The translations under genes were made by a program, and so were the position numbers. From contig CAIIXF020000253.1 in the NCBI GenBank assembly GCA_903813345.2, positions 1 to 25,000 on the forward strand: a stretch of DNA of 25,000 bases. Direction: 5' to 3'. Below the pieces are notes generated by a model. It did no database searches. It was not told where the DNA came from and saw nothing but the letters and a program-made list of their open reading frames with translations. Positions 1 to 8,496 of this stretch are shown in pieces; the stretch's first letter is position 1; each line of letters opens with the position of its first letter. The DNA is from Owenia fusiformis. Its lineage: Eukaryota; Annelida; Polychaeta; Sabellida; Oweniidae.

Positions 1-229
1 CACCAACGGCGTTTTGATGGCGCTTTAAAGCGCTTTGAAAAGCTTCTGGGCACGCCGCTTTAAAGCGCCATCAAAGCGCCGTTGGTGTGCCGTTGGCTTT
101 AGCAGTCGAGGGAACCTTTTAAGACATAAGCAGTGGTTTCGATACAGTAAGATGTGTAAGTGATAGCGCTTTAAAGCGGCATGTAAAGCCGCTTTAAAGC
201 TATCAAAGCGCCGTTGGTGTGAACCTAGC
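1..229. mobile_element. right part of a TTAA-flanked foldback element (left end outside window)
   Basis: Positions 1-32 and 56-87 are inverted copies with one mismatch, starting CACCAACGGCG and ending CGCCGTTGGTG. A second palindrome pairs 162-180 with 188-204. The block ends in CCGTTGGTGTGAAC, the family terminus also seen near 1780, 1880 and 17070, and TTAA follows at 230-233. There is no coding capacity. It is probably one or two internally deleted copies of the 358-1795 family. The interval 234-353 that follows is AT-rich and shows nothing recognisable. Confidence 0.7.
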
Positions 230-1031
230 TTAACTAAAGATTATCGTTACGGCATTAATTGACCTGGAGATAAATGATAATTACGTAATACAGAACACAC
301 TTCAAATCGGAATAAAATATAGATATTAGAAGTAAAATTTTAAAATGTATTACTTAATGGTACGTTCACACCAACGGCGCTTTGATGGCGCTTTAAAGCG
401 GCTTGTAAAGCGGCACCAAAGCGTAACAAAGCTTAATTAAAGCGTCGGGGTCGTAATAGGTCGTAGAAAAGCTCGGGAGTAAAGCGGGATATTCGGCAAG
501 AGCGCTAAAAAGTTTAAACTGTTTAAGCGTTCGCACCAACGGCGCTTTGATGGCGCTTTAAAGCGGATTGTAAAGCGGCACCAAAGCGTAACAAAGCTCG
601 ATTAAAGCGTCGGGATCGTAATAGGTCGTAGAAAAGTTCGGAGTAAAGCGGGATATTCGGCAAGAGCGCCAAAAAATGTTAAACTGTTTAAAAATTTTGG
701 GCGCTCTGTTACGAATTGATTGAAGCGCCGAGAGCGTATCAAAGCTTAACATACCGTAACAAAGCTCAACAAAGCTTGACTCAAAGCGTAGGAAAGCTTA
801 ACACAGCTTGGTTCAAAGCGGGGACCCCAGTCTATTCACGGTCTGTTACCACTTGACACGCTTCGTTAAGATGTCTCAAGATTTGCTACGATCTGGCATG
901 AAGATCTGACACGAGGTCAGACGCTTTCATCAATATCTGACACTCTTTGTTACACTTTCCTGAGGGACTCTCAAGCTTTCCAACGAATTGAGACGCTTTA
1001 ATCAAGGATTGAAACGCTTTGCTAGGCTTTG

Positions 1032-1145
1032 TTACGCTTGAAAGTTTTCACACGCTATATCACGCCGTGCGACAAACGTCATGTCTTCTTCAGATAGGTC
1101 ATGCTCTGGTCCATCTGGAATTTCTGGATCTCGTTGTTCTGCCAT
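1032..1145 (-). pseudogene. short ORF (37 codons) inside the TTAA element, probable first-exon remnant
   Basis: The reverse strand opens with MAEQRDPEIPDGPEHDLS and runs 37 acidic codons, ending FQA before TAA. A second copy at 16433 (+ strand) begins MAEQQDPEIPD and then hits TGA, after which part of the reading frame is deleted. An ATG-linked sequence kept in two diverged copies, each with a TATA-like box upstream, suggests a remnant of an autonomous element's gene. The sequence beyond the ORF is the AAAGC repeat array and is not coding. I do not recognise the family. It could also be captured host sequence. Confidence 0.4.
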
Positions 1146-1191
1146 CGTGTTCTCGAGTCAAAGATGCTATGGTTTTATGGATCTACTGCAT

Positions 1192-1200
1192 CTTTATATA
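1192..1200 (-). promoter_or_regulatory. TATA-like box of the TTAA element
   Basis: On the reverse strand TATATAAAG lies about 47 bases before the ATG at 1145. The paralogous copy has CATATAAAG at about 16378, at a similar distance before its ATG at 16433. The position fits a core promoter driving the short ORF. There is no functional evidence. Confidence 0.35.
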
Positions 1201-1799
1201 GTCATTGGATCAAAAGCGGCATGGAATCGGCGATCTCGACATTTTCCAATGCGTGACAGAGCTTAACAGAGCGTAACAATGCACAACAGAGTTTTGCAAT
1301 CGTATCAGAGCCTGATTTAAAGCGTCATAATCGCATCAAAGCGTAATAATGCTTATCAAAGCTTTTCAAAGCGTGATTTCAAGCGTGATTTCAAGCGTAA
1401 CAAAGCCTGATCAAAGCGGGATCAAAGCGTGAGGAACCTTTTAGAGCTATGTTAAGCTTTCCTACGCTTTGGATCAAGTTTTTCTGAGCTTTGTTACGGT
1501 TTGTTAAGCTTTGATACGCTCTCGGCGCTTAATCGATTCGTAACAGAGCGCCCAAAATTTTTAAAGAGTTTAAAATTTTTTGGCGCTCTTGCCGAATATC
1601 CCGTTTTACTCTGAGCTTTTCTACGACCTATTACGACCCCGACGCTTTAATCAAAATTTGTTACGCTTTGGTGCCGCTTTACAAGCCGCTTTAAAGCGCC
1701 ATCAAAGCGCCGTTGGTATGAAGAAAAATGACAAAAATGACGGCGCTTTGCTCGCCGATTTAAAGCGTGGCATTCGCCGTTGGTGTGAACGTACCTTAA

Positions 1800-1886
1800 G
1801 CCAGGTTCACACCAACAGCTCTTCGATAGCGCTTTAAAGCGGCTTTGCACGCGCGCCACCAAAGCGCCGTTGGTGTGAACTTAGCT
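1800..1886. mobile_element. 87-bp miniature of the TTAA family
   Basis: The termini GTTCACACCAAC and GTTGGTGTGAAC bracket a core containing GCGCTTTAAAGCGGC. TTAA is present at 1796-1799 and 1887-1890. The left TTAA is shared with the end of the larger element at 358-1795, so the two insertions abut with a single target copy between them. Confidence 0.65.
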
Positions 1887-1890
1887 TTAA

Positions 1891-2360
1891 GGATAATGTG
1901 TATGCCAACAATCCGGTTACCATAAATGAGCTAAAATTAGCAACTAACACCCCAGTCATATTTGTCGCACGGCGGCCGCAAATGCAAATGAGTGCGTGTG
2001 CATTTGTTTGGTGTGTACATATGTATGGCTCACATTACAGTATTTACCGTAATCAAAGGTACATGTACAAGTGACCATGGCAAGTTTGGTTAAACACATA
2101 AAACCTTTGAATAAAATCATTCGCACGTATAAAGTATTTTATTTTTTTCATTCCACCTTCGCCACAGATATGACACACATGTACCGTATACACCAATAGG
2201 CAAACATCCCGTTGATCACATGCCAAGTCCTTTTGGTGATTTCGATATGCTATACATTGACCGTTTAAAAAAGCATCTTACCTATTCACACGTTAAACAT
2301 TAGGGAGACTTGGACCATTTAAGAAGGTGAGATTTTGACTTCTCTCTAGCACATATAGAC
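1891..2360 (+). repeat. segmental duplication, copy A
   Basis: This block matches 20893-21515 in direct orientation. Shared landmarks in the same order include GGATAATGTGTA, ATTACAGTATTTACCGT, GTACAAGTGACCATGG, GATCACATGCCAAG and ACCATTTAAGAAGGTGAG. Copy A carries a 34-bp MITE end (1947-1980) where copy B has about 170 bp of other sequence. Copy A also lacks about 50 bp present in B between two ACACATGTA words. No gene is recognisable. Confidence 0.85.
1947..1980 (+). mobile_element. solo terminus of the ACACCCCAGTCAC MITE family
   Basis: TAA is followed by ACACCCCAGTCATATTTG and then GTCGCACGGCGGCCGC, matching the terminus of the 483-bp units at 3221-4188. The rest of the element is missing and the sequence returns to the duplicated backbone. 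It is absent from the paralogous block at ~20950. Confidence 0.6.
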
Positions 2361-2415
2361 ATGCATGTAGTTTTCTCACATACGAGTAAATTATCGTTCA
2401 GTTACAGTGTTTACT

Positions 2416-2546
2416 TATGCCTTGGTCACATTTGCTCCAATTTTCACTACAGCGCCCGGCCGATAGCTATAGAGTATTGTGTTCAGAAATGTATTCAATT
2501 TTGAACGGGCGCCGGCCGATGAATCGTAGCAAATGTGACCCGGGCA
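2416..2546. mobile_element. short MITE with GGTCACATTTGCT ends
   Basis: ATGCCTTGGTCACATTTGCT at the left and AGCAAATGTGACCCGGGCAT at the right are near-perfect inverted repeats around a GC-rich core that has its own inverted CGCCCGGCCGAT and CGGGCGCCGGCCGAT words. Both ends contain CACATTTG, so it may be distantly related to the neighbouring MITE family. Confidence 0.5.
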
Positions 2547-2556
2547 TTAGTCTGTA

Positions 2557-2787
2557 ACACCCCAGTCACATTTGTCGTACGGAGGCCGTGCGTCGACCGC
2601 AGATCAATTAAATCAGTGTATTTCTGCGGCGAGCGTAGCAAAACTACGCTCGCCTTGCGGCCTCCGTACGGCGTATCCATACTTTTGTGACTGCAAAAGT
2701 ATGAAAGCGCAGAAATTCCACGGCGAGCGTAGAAATGTTACTGGCCGCAGAAATGATAGACCGCAAGGTCGCCGTAGGAAATGTGAC
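2557..2787 (-). mobile_element. MITE unit 1: inverted and internally deleted
   Basis: It begins after TAA with ACACCCCAGTCACATTTG, followed by the reverse complement of the right part of the full units, including an inverted GGCGAGCGTAG hairpin. It then jumps to the reverse complement of their left part and ends GGAAATGTGAC directly against the next unit. About half of the full-length interior, including the AT-rich segment, is missing. Open frames here are palindrome artefacts. Confidence 0.7.
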
Positions 2788-2789
2788 TA

Positions 2790-3215
2790 ACACCCCAGTC
2801 ACATTTCCTACGGCGACTTTGCGGTCTATCACATTTCCCACGGCAGCCGCACGGTGAATTTTAAATTTCTGTTGATAAATAATACTTTTTTCATTTTATT
2901 TACATCGGGACAATTTATAAATGTTATTCATAGTGCTAGTATGTAATATCAAATGAAAAGTGATCGTGAAACATTGACAAATAATGATTCAATCTTGTTG
3001 AGCCAGTTGATTTCTACGGGGACCTCAGAAATGAACAAATATTATAACTCCGAGTTATAATTTCTACGGCGACGCTGCGGCCTGTAAAAAACTGGATACG
3101 CCGTATAGAGGCCGCAAGGCGAGCGTAGTTTTCCTACGCTCACCGCAGAAATACACTGATTTAATTGATCTGCGGTCGACGCACGGCCTCCGTACGATAA
3201 ATGTGACTGGGGTGT
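2790..3215 (+). mobile_element. MITE unit 2
   Basis: It starts ACACCCCAGTCACATTTCC and ends GTGACTGGGGTGT. It shares the AT-rich centre (GTTGATAAATAATA, AAATGAAAAGTGATCGTG) with units 3 and 4 but lacks part of the left subterminal region. It sits head-to-tail with unit 3 with only TACTA between them. Confidence 0.75.
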
Positions 3216-3220
3216 TACTA

Positions 3221-3703
3221 ACACCCCAGTCACATTTCCTACGGCGACCTTGCGGTCTATCATTTCTGCGGCCAGTAGCTTTTCTACGCTCGCCGCAGAA
3301 TTTCTGCGCTCTCATAATTTTGCAGTCACATTTCCCACGGCAGCCGCACGGTGAATTTTAAATTTCTATTGATAAATAATAGTTTTTTTCATTTTATTTA
3401 CATCAGGACAATTTATAAATGTTATTCAAAGTGCTAAGATGTAATATCAAATGAAAAGTGATCGTGAAACATTGACAAATAATGATTTAATCTAGTTGAG
3501 CCAGTTGATTTCTACGGGGACCTCAGAAATTATAACTCCGAGTTATAATTTCTACGCCTTCCCTGCGGCCTGTAAAAATCTGCATACGCCGCACGGAGGC
3601 CGCAAGGCGAGCGTAGCTTTTCTACGCTCGCCGCAGAAATTCACCGATTTAATTGATCTGCGGTCGACTTGCGGCCGCCGTGCGACAAATGTGACTGGGG
3701 TGT
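3221..3703 (+). mobile_element. MITE unit 3 (full length, 483 bp)
   Basis: The terminal inverted repeats ACACCCCAGTCACATTT and AAATGTGACTGGGGTGT are perfect. GC-rich shoulders carry repeated TTTCTACG and TTTCTGCGG words and a hairpin (3606-3616 pairs with 3622-3632). The centre is AT-rich and there is no gene. TTA/TAA at the borders suggests a 3-bp target duplication of the PIF/Harbinger type; this is an inference from target site and size. Confidence 0.8.
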
Positions 3704-3704
3704 A

Positions 3705-4188
3705 ACACCCCAGTCACATTTCCTGCGGCCGCCGTGCGGTCTATCATTTCTGCGGCCAGTTGCTTTTCTACGCTCGCCGCAGAATTTCTGCGCTCTCATA
3801 CTTTTGCAGTCACATTTCCCACGGCAGCCGCAAGGTGAATTTTAAATTTCTGTTGATAAATAATACTTTTTTTCATTTTATTTACATTCATAAATGTTAT
3901 TCATAGTGCTAGGATGTAATATCAAATGAAAAGTGATCGTGAAACATTGACAAATAATGATTCAATCTTGTTGAGCCAGTTGATTTCTACGGGGACCTCA
4001 GAAATGAACAAATATTATAACTCCGAGTTATAATTTCTACGCCTTCCCTGGGGCCTGTAAAAATCTGCACACGCCGCACGGAGGCCGCAAGGCGAGCGTA
4101 GTTTTTCTACGCTCGCCGCAGAAATTCAGTGATTTAATTGATCTGCGGTCGACTTGCGGCCGCCGTGCGACAAATGTGACTGGGGTGT
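3705..4188 (+). mobile_element. MITE unit 4 (full length, 484 bp)
   Basis: It is nearly identical to unit 3 and in the same orientation. The boundary between units 3 and 4 is GGTGTAACACC, so the two elements share a single TAA. The right end is GTGACTGGGGTGT followed by TA. The same hairpins, CTACG words and GCGGCCGC box appear. Confidence 0.8.
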
Positions 4189-4190
4189 TA

Positions 4191-5190
4191 GACTACATAT
4201 CATCGTGTAATATGCCATTGATAGTTATACAATGGCCGACATCGTTGACAACCTCTGTTGTGCTTTTGGATTGGGTTGACAGATATAGGAAGTGCTTTGC
4301 ATCTGGGGTTGAATATTTTGAAGGAGAATAAATATTAGCATAAGAACTACTTAAACATGATCACTACAACAGTCTGTTGACAGATGACACTGCTGTGTTA
4401 GAAATTTCCAAAACTTCTGCTTTGTACATTTTTTTTTATAAAAAACGCTGCCCCACCTAACTTAATCATTGAAAATGTGTATTGACTCTAGGCCATTACC
4501 AATGGACCAATTTATATGAAACTTGTACTGTTTAAGTAAACGTATTACCCTGTCTCATGTAAAAGTTTGAGCATCCAACTTCTCTTACTAAATAAAATCT
4601 AGAGCCAACGGTAAGAAACTTTTTGATTGGCCCTTGTTTATCTGGTTTTCTATGATACATATTTTAAACAAACTCATTTCGTACTTACGAATGTAGTTAA
4701 AACATGTATGATGTACATCATTTCCTTCAGAAAGCATTATACTGTGCATCGAAATCAAAACTGCCAGCATAGTATTCAATAGACATGAGTAATATGATTC
4801 CCGTTGACACCAACACGAAATTGCAAATCTCCCATTCTTAACACAGATCTGAAGCTGATCGGAACGAATTAGACTAATAAGTAGAGCTTGTTTTGTATGC
4901 GCGCTATATACATTACTATATTGATTCATTGGCTTTGCGTTCACGGTTACGTTGTGAAAAATATCGCTTGCTTAAACTCTCCATTTTCCGTATGCTTAAC
5001 GCAATCAAGTAAACGGTACAAATAGGAGAACTAATCCACAGAGGACCATGAATCTATCTGTACCCTGCGCGCAGAGTCTAGTTAAACTACAAGCTCTCTT
5101 TTAAGAAGTGAAGTCAAACGAATGCAAAGGGTATTCTATACTCCCTATTAAGAAATCCCATGCAAAATATCCATAAAATTTATAATTCTA
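4191..5190. other. non-coding interval upstream of the cold-shock gene
   Basis: AT-rich sequence without recognisable repeats. A 118-codon open frame on the reverse strand (4588-4944) has no motif, signal or repeat that I recognise and looks like chance. Immediately before the ATG at 5192 is TTCTAG, so a 5'-UTR intron acceptor at 5190 is possible but its pyrimidine tract is weak. Confidence 0.5.
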
Positions 5191-5191
5191 G

Positions 5192-5310
5192 ATGAAGCAC
5201 TCATTCGTGATTAGTTTGGTAGCTGCTGTGGTGATAGTATCATGTGCAAGACATGGTGAAGCTCAGCCCAACGAGGCAACAGAGGACGTCCTGTTGAGCT
5301 TACTTACCAG
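5192..5310 (+). CDS. exon 1 of secreted cold-shock-domain protein: signal peptide
   Basis: The frame opens MKHSFVISLVAAVVIVSCAR and continues hydrophilic to LLSLLT. A basic start, a ~15-residue hydrophobic core and small residues at two possible cleavage points (after SCA, or after HGEA before QPN) make this a convincing secretory signal peptide. The exon ends ACCAG before a good donor, GTACGT (5311), leaving two bases (AG) of an arginine codon. Exon 2 supplies exactly the one base needed, so the reading frame runs from signal peptide into the cold-shock domain. The joined product would be 122 residues. The alternative is that this exon belongs to another transcript and the cold-shock gene uses the ATG at 6540 or 6585. 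Confidence 0.6.
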
Positions 5311-5339
5311 GTACGTCTTTGAATTAATCAAGTCAACTA

Positions 5340-5700
5340 GCAATGGCTGAGAAGGCAGCCCCCCACATCTGATCTCTACCTGCCGTTGATCTACGCGGTA
5401 GAAATTGGCCGTAAAAACGTACCCGCTTGAAGAAAAGAGTCTGACGGGCCTGGCTCTACAGATGGCGCTTTTGTAAAGGTGGAAGAATGATGATTGATTG
5501 AATTCAAATTTTATCATTGCAATTAAATTAAAAATATAACCATTAATACATTGTATTTTTATGATGATTTTAAATAATTTGAAAGTAAAAATTACATGCT
5601 TCAATTCATATGAAGCGAGCGACTGATGAAGAGAAGTACTGTTTTTAGGATATTATTAAATGAACTTTTTTAATCTTAGTAGATAGTATAGTATAATATT
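5340..5700. other. intron 1, first part
   Basis: Intronic sequence between the donor at 5311 and the LINE fragment. It is moderately GC-rich to about 5480, then AT-rich. A 113-codon reverse-strand open frame here shows no family features. No SINE or tRNA head is convincing. Confidence 0.4.
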
Positions 5701-6150
5701 TATTTCATATATATAAGGCCTTAGGCCCATATACATTTTACTTTAATTGTATACAATATACATATTATAGATGGCATCATGAAAATTACTTAGTTTTATG
5801 ATTATTCAAGATCTGATAGAAATAATGATATTAATTTGAAACTATGATAAATAAAACATGCAAAACTACAAATTACTTCTTCATTATTTGATGACAACAA
5901 TTTATAAAATTCATTTACATTATAATGTACAAGGGTTGATAGGTAGTTATTCCTAAAAAACTCATACAATGGGCATTTTATGATAAAGTAGAATTCATCT
6001 TCTACAATGTTTTTACCATTTGTTAAACAGTATTTACAAAGACGTAGTTCTCTTGGAATATTTTCCCATCGTCCTACCTCAACTTGCAGGTTATGACCTC
6101 CACATCTAAATTGTGTTAATGCTTTTCTATGCTTGAACTGTTAAATGCAA
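5700..6150 (-). pseudogene. 3' end of a non-LTR retrotransposon (LINE), C-terminus of reverse-transcriptase ORF
   Basis: Read on the reverse strand from about 6134 to 5831, an open frame contains ALTQFRCGGHNLQVEVGRW, then ENIPRELRLCKYC, then EDEFYFIIKCPLY. This is the CxxC and FxxxCPxY pattern of the C-terminal zinc-knuckle-like region after LINE reverse transcriptases. The following tail (to ~5690) includes GGGCCTAAGGCCTTA and an AATAAA-like word, consistent with a 3' UTR. The polymerase domain is absent, so this is a 5'-truncated insertion, the usual fate of LINE copies. It lies antisense within intron 1 of the cold-shock gene. The clade is not assigned. Confidence 0.7.
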
Positions 6151-6538
6151 GATAACATTTTCATTTGGGCCACCTTTTTGGTTTTAGGCGTCTAATATTT
6201 TTTCCGATCCGCCCCTCATACTACATCCCATAAGTTTGGCAGTTGGTAGTTTTCTTTCGGATCGATCACGTGTCAAAGTCTGACTATCTTTAGCGACATA
6301 AAAACATCACCAAAGTCATAAATCCCAACTTTTGTAATGATGAAGTAGTCTAGCGTCAAGCCATTTTGTGAAGTTCAGTCAAGTAGAGGAGGGGGTGACA
6401 GAGTAGCTAGACTAATGAAGAAGGGATAACATTAAGAATAAAACATTGATAGTCTTTGATCGATTGACTATTGAACGAAAGCCTCTAGTTGCACAAACTT
6501 ATGAAGGGCATATTATATACAAGTGTTTTATTTTCTAG

Positions 6539-6674
6539 GATGCTTCTTGACCGTGAGCAGGAATCTCTGCACACAAGAGCATCGATGACGGGAACTGTCA
6601 AGTGGTTTAACGAAGCCAAGGGTTATGGGTTCATTGCACCTGACGACAAAAGCGCTGATGTTTTTGTGCAATAT
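6539..6674 (+). CDS. exon 2 of cold-shock protein: linker and first half of the domain
   Basis: The acceptor TTTTATTTTCTAG ends at 6538. After a linker starting [15 protein letters not shown] the domain begins [17 protein letters not shown] and continues to DVFVQY. RNP1 is KGYGFI and RNP2 is VFVQY. The aromatic residues of KWF and the RNP motifs form the single-stranded nucleic-acid-binding face in the CspA family. The usual RNP2 histidine (VFVH) is replaced by glutamine. The exon stops in phase 0 at GTAAGT (6675), directly after RNP2. If exon 1 is not used, a shorter cytosolic protein could start at 6540 or 6585. Confidence 0.88.
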
Positions 6675-8181
6675 GTAAGTTCTCTATTGAAGAGTTCTTT
6701 AAAGTATGGCCCAATGGTTTATTTGCTATATAGAGAAATTGATTAATAGATGGTGGCACGTGTGTTGGTAGGCCCAGACTACTATTCATAATATTAATCT
6801 TGCTTATTATCAACCAATTCAATTTCGATTTATGTAAAATATATTTACTACCATACTATAATGTCTTGTTTACATGTGGATTGTGATTTAATTATCATTT
6901 TGTGAACCTTAAAAGAGTAAATAACTTTAAAAGATGTTTGAACATTGTGTCAATGAGAATTTAACAGGAAAATTGAATAAGGTTATTGCTATATAGAATA
7001 TTTACACACAGAATTAAAATATTCCGTCAAATAGAATCAAATGTTGATCTTAAATGGTTCCAAATGCACATCTTCTAAACTCTCGTCAAAACGAGACTTC
7101 AACAGGATTTCAAAGCAAGTGATGATATGATAGACTAGACTATATTCACTAGAAATGTTCATCAAATTAGATAAAGGAGTGATATCGATATGGAGAACCT
7201 TTTGAACACGTTTCTCTTAAACCAGTCATAAAAAATCTAAAAATTTAACACATCGTCAATTTAATGGTCGTCTTTTGAATGGTAACAGTATAATTTGAAA
7301 AAAATATATATATACTTTCATCTGTATTGTTTTAGAAAACACATCAAACACTTCTTGGTATCATGTTTCAAGAGTGAAATGAAACATCTTTCCGAACCTC
7401 ATTGAAACAAAACGACATAAACACAACATGTTTAGGTCTCTCAATATTGTAACTGTAAAAGAAAATTTTGGTTGATTTTAAAAAAGTATCTTGTTAATGA
7501 AATATAAGGTTTATCTTGATTTTTATCTATTTTTTAAAATCAACCAAAAATTCCTTTGTATTACTATAATATTGAGAGGTCTAAAACATGTTGTATATCC
7601 TATTTTGTTTCAACAAGGTTCGGAAAGACATTTCATTTCATTCTCAAGAATTGGAAGAAAGGAGCAAAAACAATTGCACTAAAAAACAAAAAATGTTAAC
7701 AAAAACATTATATGAAATATTTCTAAATAATTTCTGCATTAAATTGTTGTCAATCAGTCAACATTACATAAAATACCGTGTTTTTTACAGAATGTTTTCA
7801 ATGATTGGTTTAAGAGAAAAACATTGTTGAATTCAGTTCTCCATATCGATACCAATCCTTTGAGCGTTTTTCGGCTCGTTGGTAATTTATTTCGATCAAA
7901 GTTGTCAAAATTATAATAATGACTGTCGTAAAAATGTCGTGTAAATGCACAGTATCTACATTAATGTTAAAACGAATGAGTTAGTAAAATTGATGATGGT
8001 AACCTTGTGAAAGATGCACATGTATTCACCTGAAAAGAATCAAATATTAGTTTAAATTTATTTCTTGATTTTTCTAAATATCTTTTTACCAACTAGGTTA
8101 TCCAACGCGGGATCCGACGTAAATTGTTCATGCATTCTTTATTTATCAGATTGTTCTAAATTGATTTAGATTCTTTTTCAG
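6675..8181 (+). other. intron 2 of the cold-shock gene
   Basis: It runs from GTAAGT (6675) to TTCTTTTTCAG (8181). It is AT-rich and contains the complete foldback element at 7174-7866. Open frames within it come from the foldback arms. Confidence 0.8.
7174..7866. mobile_element. foldback element, copy 1 (inside intron 2)
   Basis: The two halves are long inverted repeats. GATATCGATATGGAGAAC near 7181 pairs with its complement near 7840. TTTCTCTTAAACCA (7210) pairs with TGGTTTAAGAGAAA (7805), and TTTAGGTCTCTCAATATT (7430) with AATATTGAGAGGTCTAAA (7568). The arms are roughly 300 bp each around an AT-rich centre near 7510. There is no coding gene. A truncated second copy in the same orientation is at 9056-9672. 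Confidence 0.7.
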
Positions 8182-8295
8182 ACTGCGATTCAAGGACCAG
8201 GCTTCCTGACGCTTTCCGAGGGACAAAGGGTATCCTTCGAAGTGGATAATGGTACTAAAGGACCATCGGCATCGAATGTAGTTCGCTTAACATAG
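8182..8295 (+). CDS. exon 3 of cold-shock protein: second half of the domain and stop
   Basis: The strong acceptor TTCTTTTTCAG is followed in phase 0 by [20 protein letters not shown], then [17 protein letters not shown] and TAG. This is the compact bacterial CspA-type second half: SAIQ-like turn, LxEGQxVSFE strand and KGPxAxNV strand. It lacks the longer loop between these parts that animal Y-box and CSDE proteins carry. The assembled domain is 67 residues (CspA is about 70). The domain ends the protein, with no C-terminal Arg/Gly extension. No clear AATAAA is seen in the 200 bases before the next element. A bacterial origin with later intron gain is inferred, not shown. Confidence 0.88.
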   Translation, partial: TAIQGPGFLTLSEGQRVSFEVDNGTKGPSASNVVRLT

Positions 8296-8496
8296 ATAGG
8301 ACTCATTCTACAAGAGGCGCGAAAGTCTGACAGCAGAGACAATGTGTTACCCTGATTTGTTTTGTGATAACACTGAATTTATATGATGGCATATAGCTCA
8401 AACAGCTACTTTAAAAAATTAGAACTTAAACAATATTGTAAACTTACGTATATGTAGTTAGTTACATGTGAATCTGCGATTGCTGTCTGTACATAA

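Larger units (their letters stand above)
358..1795. mobile_element. TTAA-flanked DNA transposon with long inverted repeats (piggyBac-like target site)
   Basis: The left end reads GGTACGTTCACACCAACGGCG and the right end is its reverse complement up to CGCCG (1769-1795). Perfect TTAA lies on both sides (354-357 and 1796-1799). A second family terminus starts at 527, again just after TTAA (523-526). The segments 535-~815 and ~1440-1717 form long inverted arms, so the copy is nested. The interior is a degenerate array of AAAGC words every 9-13 bases. TTAA duplication is the hallmark of piggyBac, but no transposase is present and the terminal bases do not start CCC, so the superfamily is inference. 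Confidence 0.72.

Noticed and set aside
1-1890. Regular short repeats resembling a CRISPR array
   Set aside because: Repeats are degenerate, palindromic and of variable spacing in a eukaryotic context; they are transposon arms.
2557-4188. GC-rich, CpG-containing stretches read as a promoter CpG island
   Set aside because: The CpG-rich stretches coincide exactly with MITE shoulders and recur in each unit.
4588-4944. 118-codon reverse-strand ORF
   Set aside because: No domain, signal peptide, repeats or splice context. Its length is attainable by chance in this sequence.
5263-5604. 113-codon reverse-strand ORF overlapping exon 1
   Set aside because: It is antisense to the signal-peptide exon and AT-rich in its N-terminal half, with no recognisable family.
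6585-8295. Bacterial contamination as the source of the csp-like sequence
   Set aside because: The domain is split by a 1.5-kb GT-AG intron holding an AT-rich foldback element that also occurs outside the gene.
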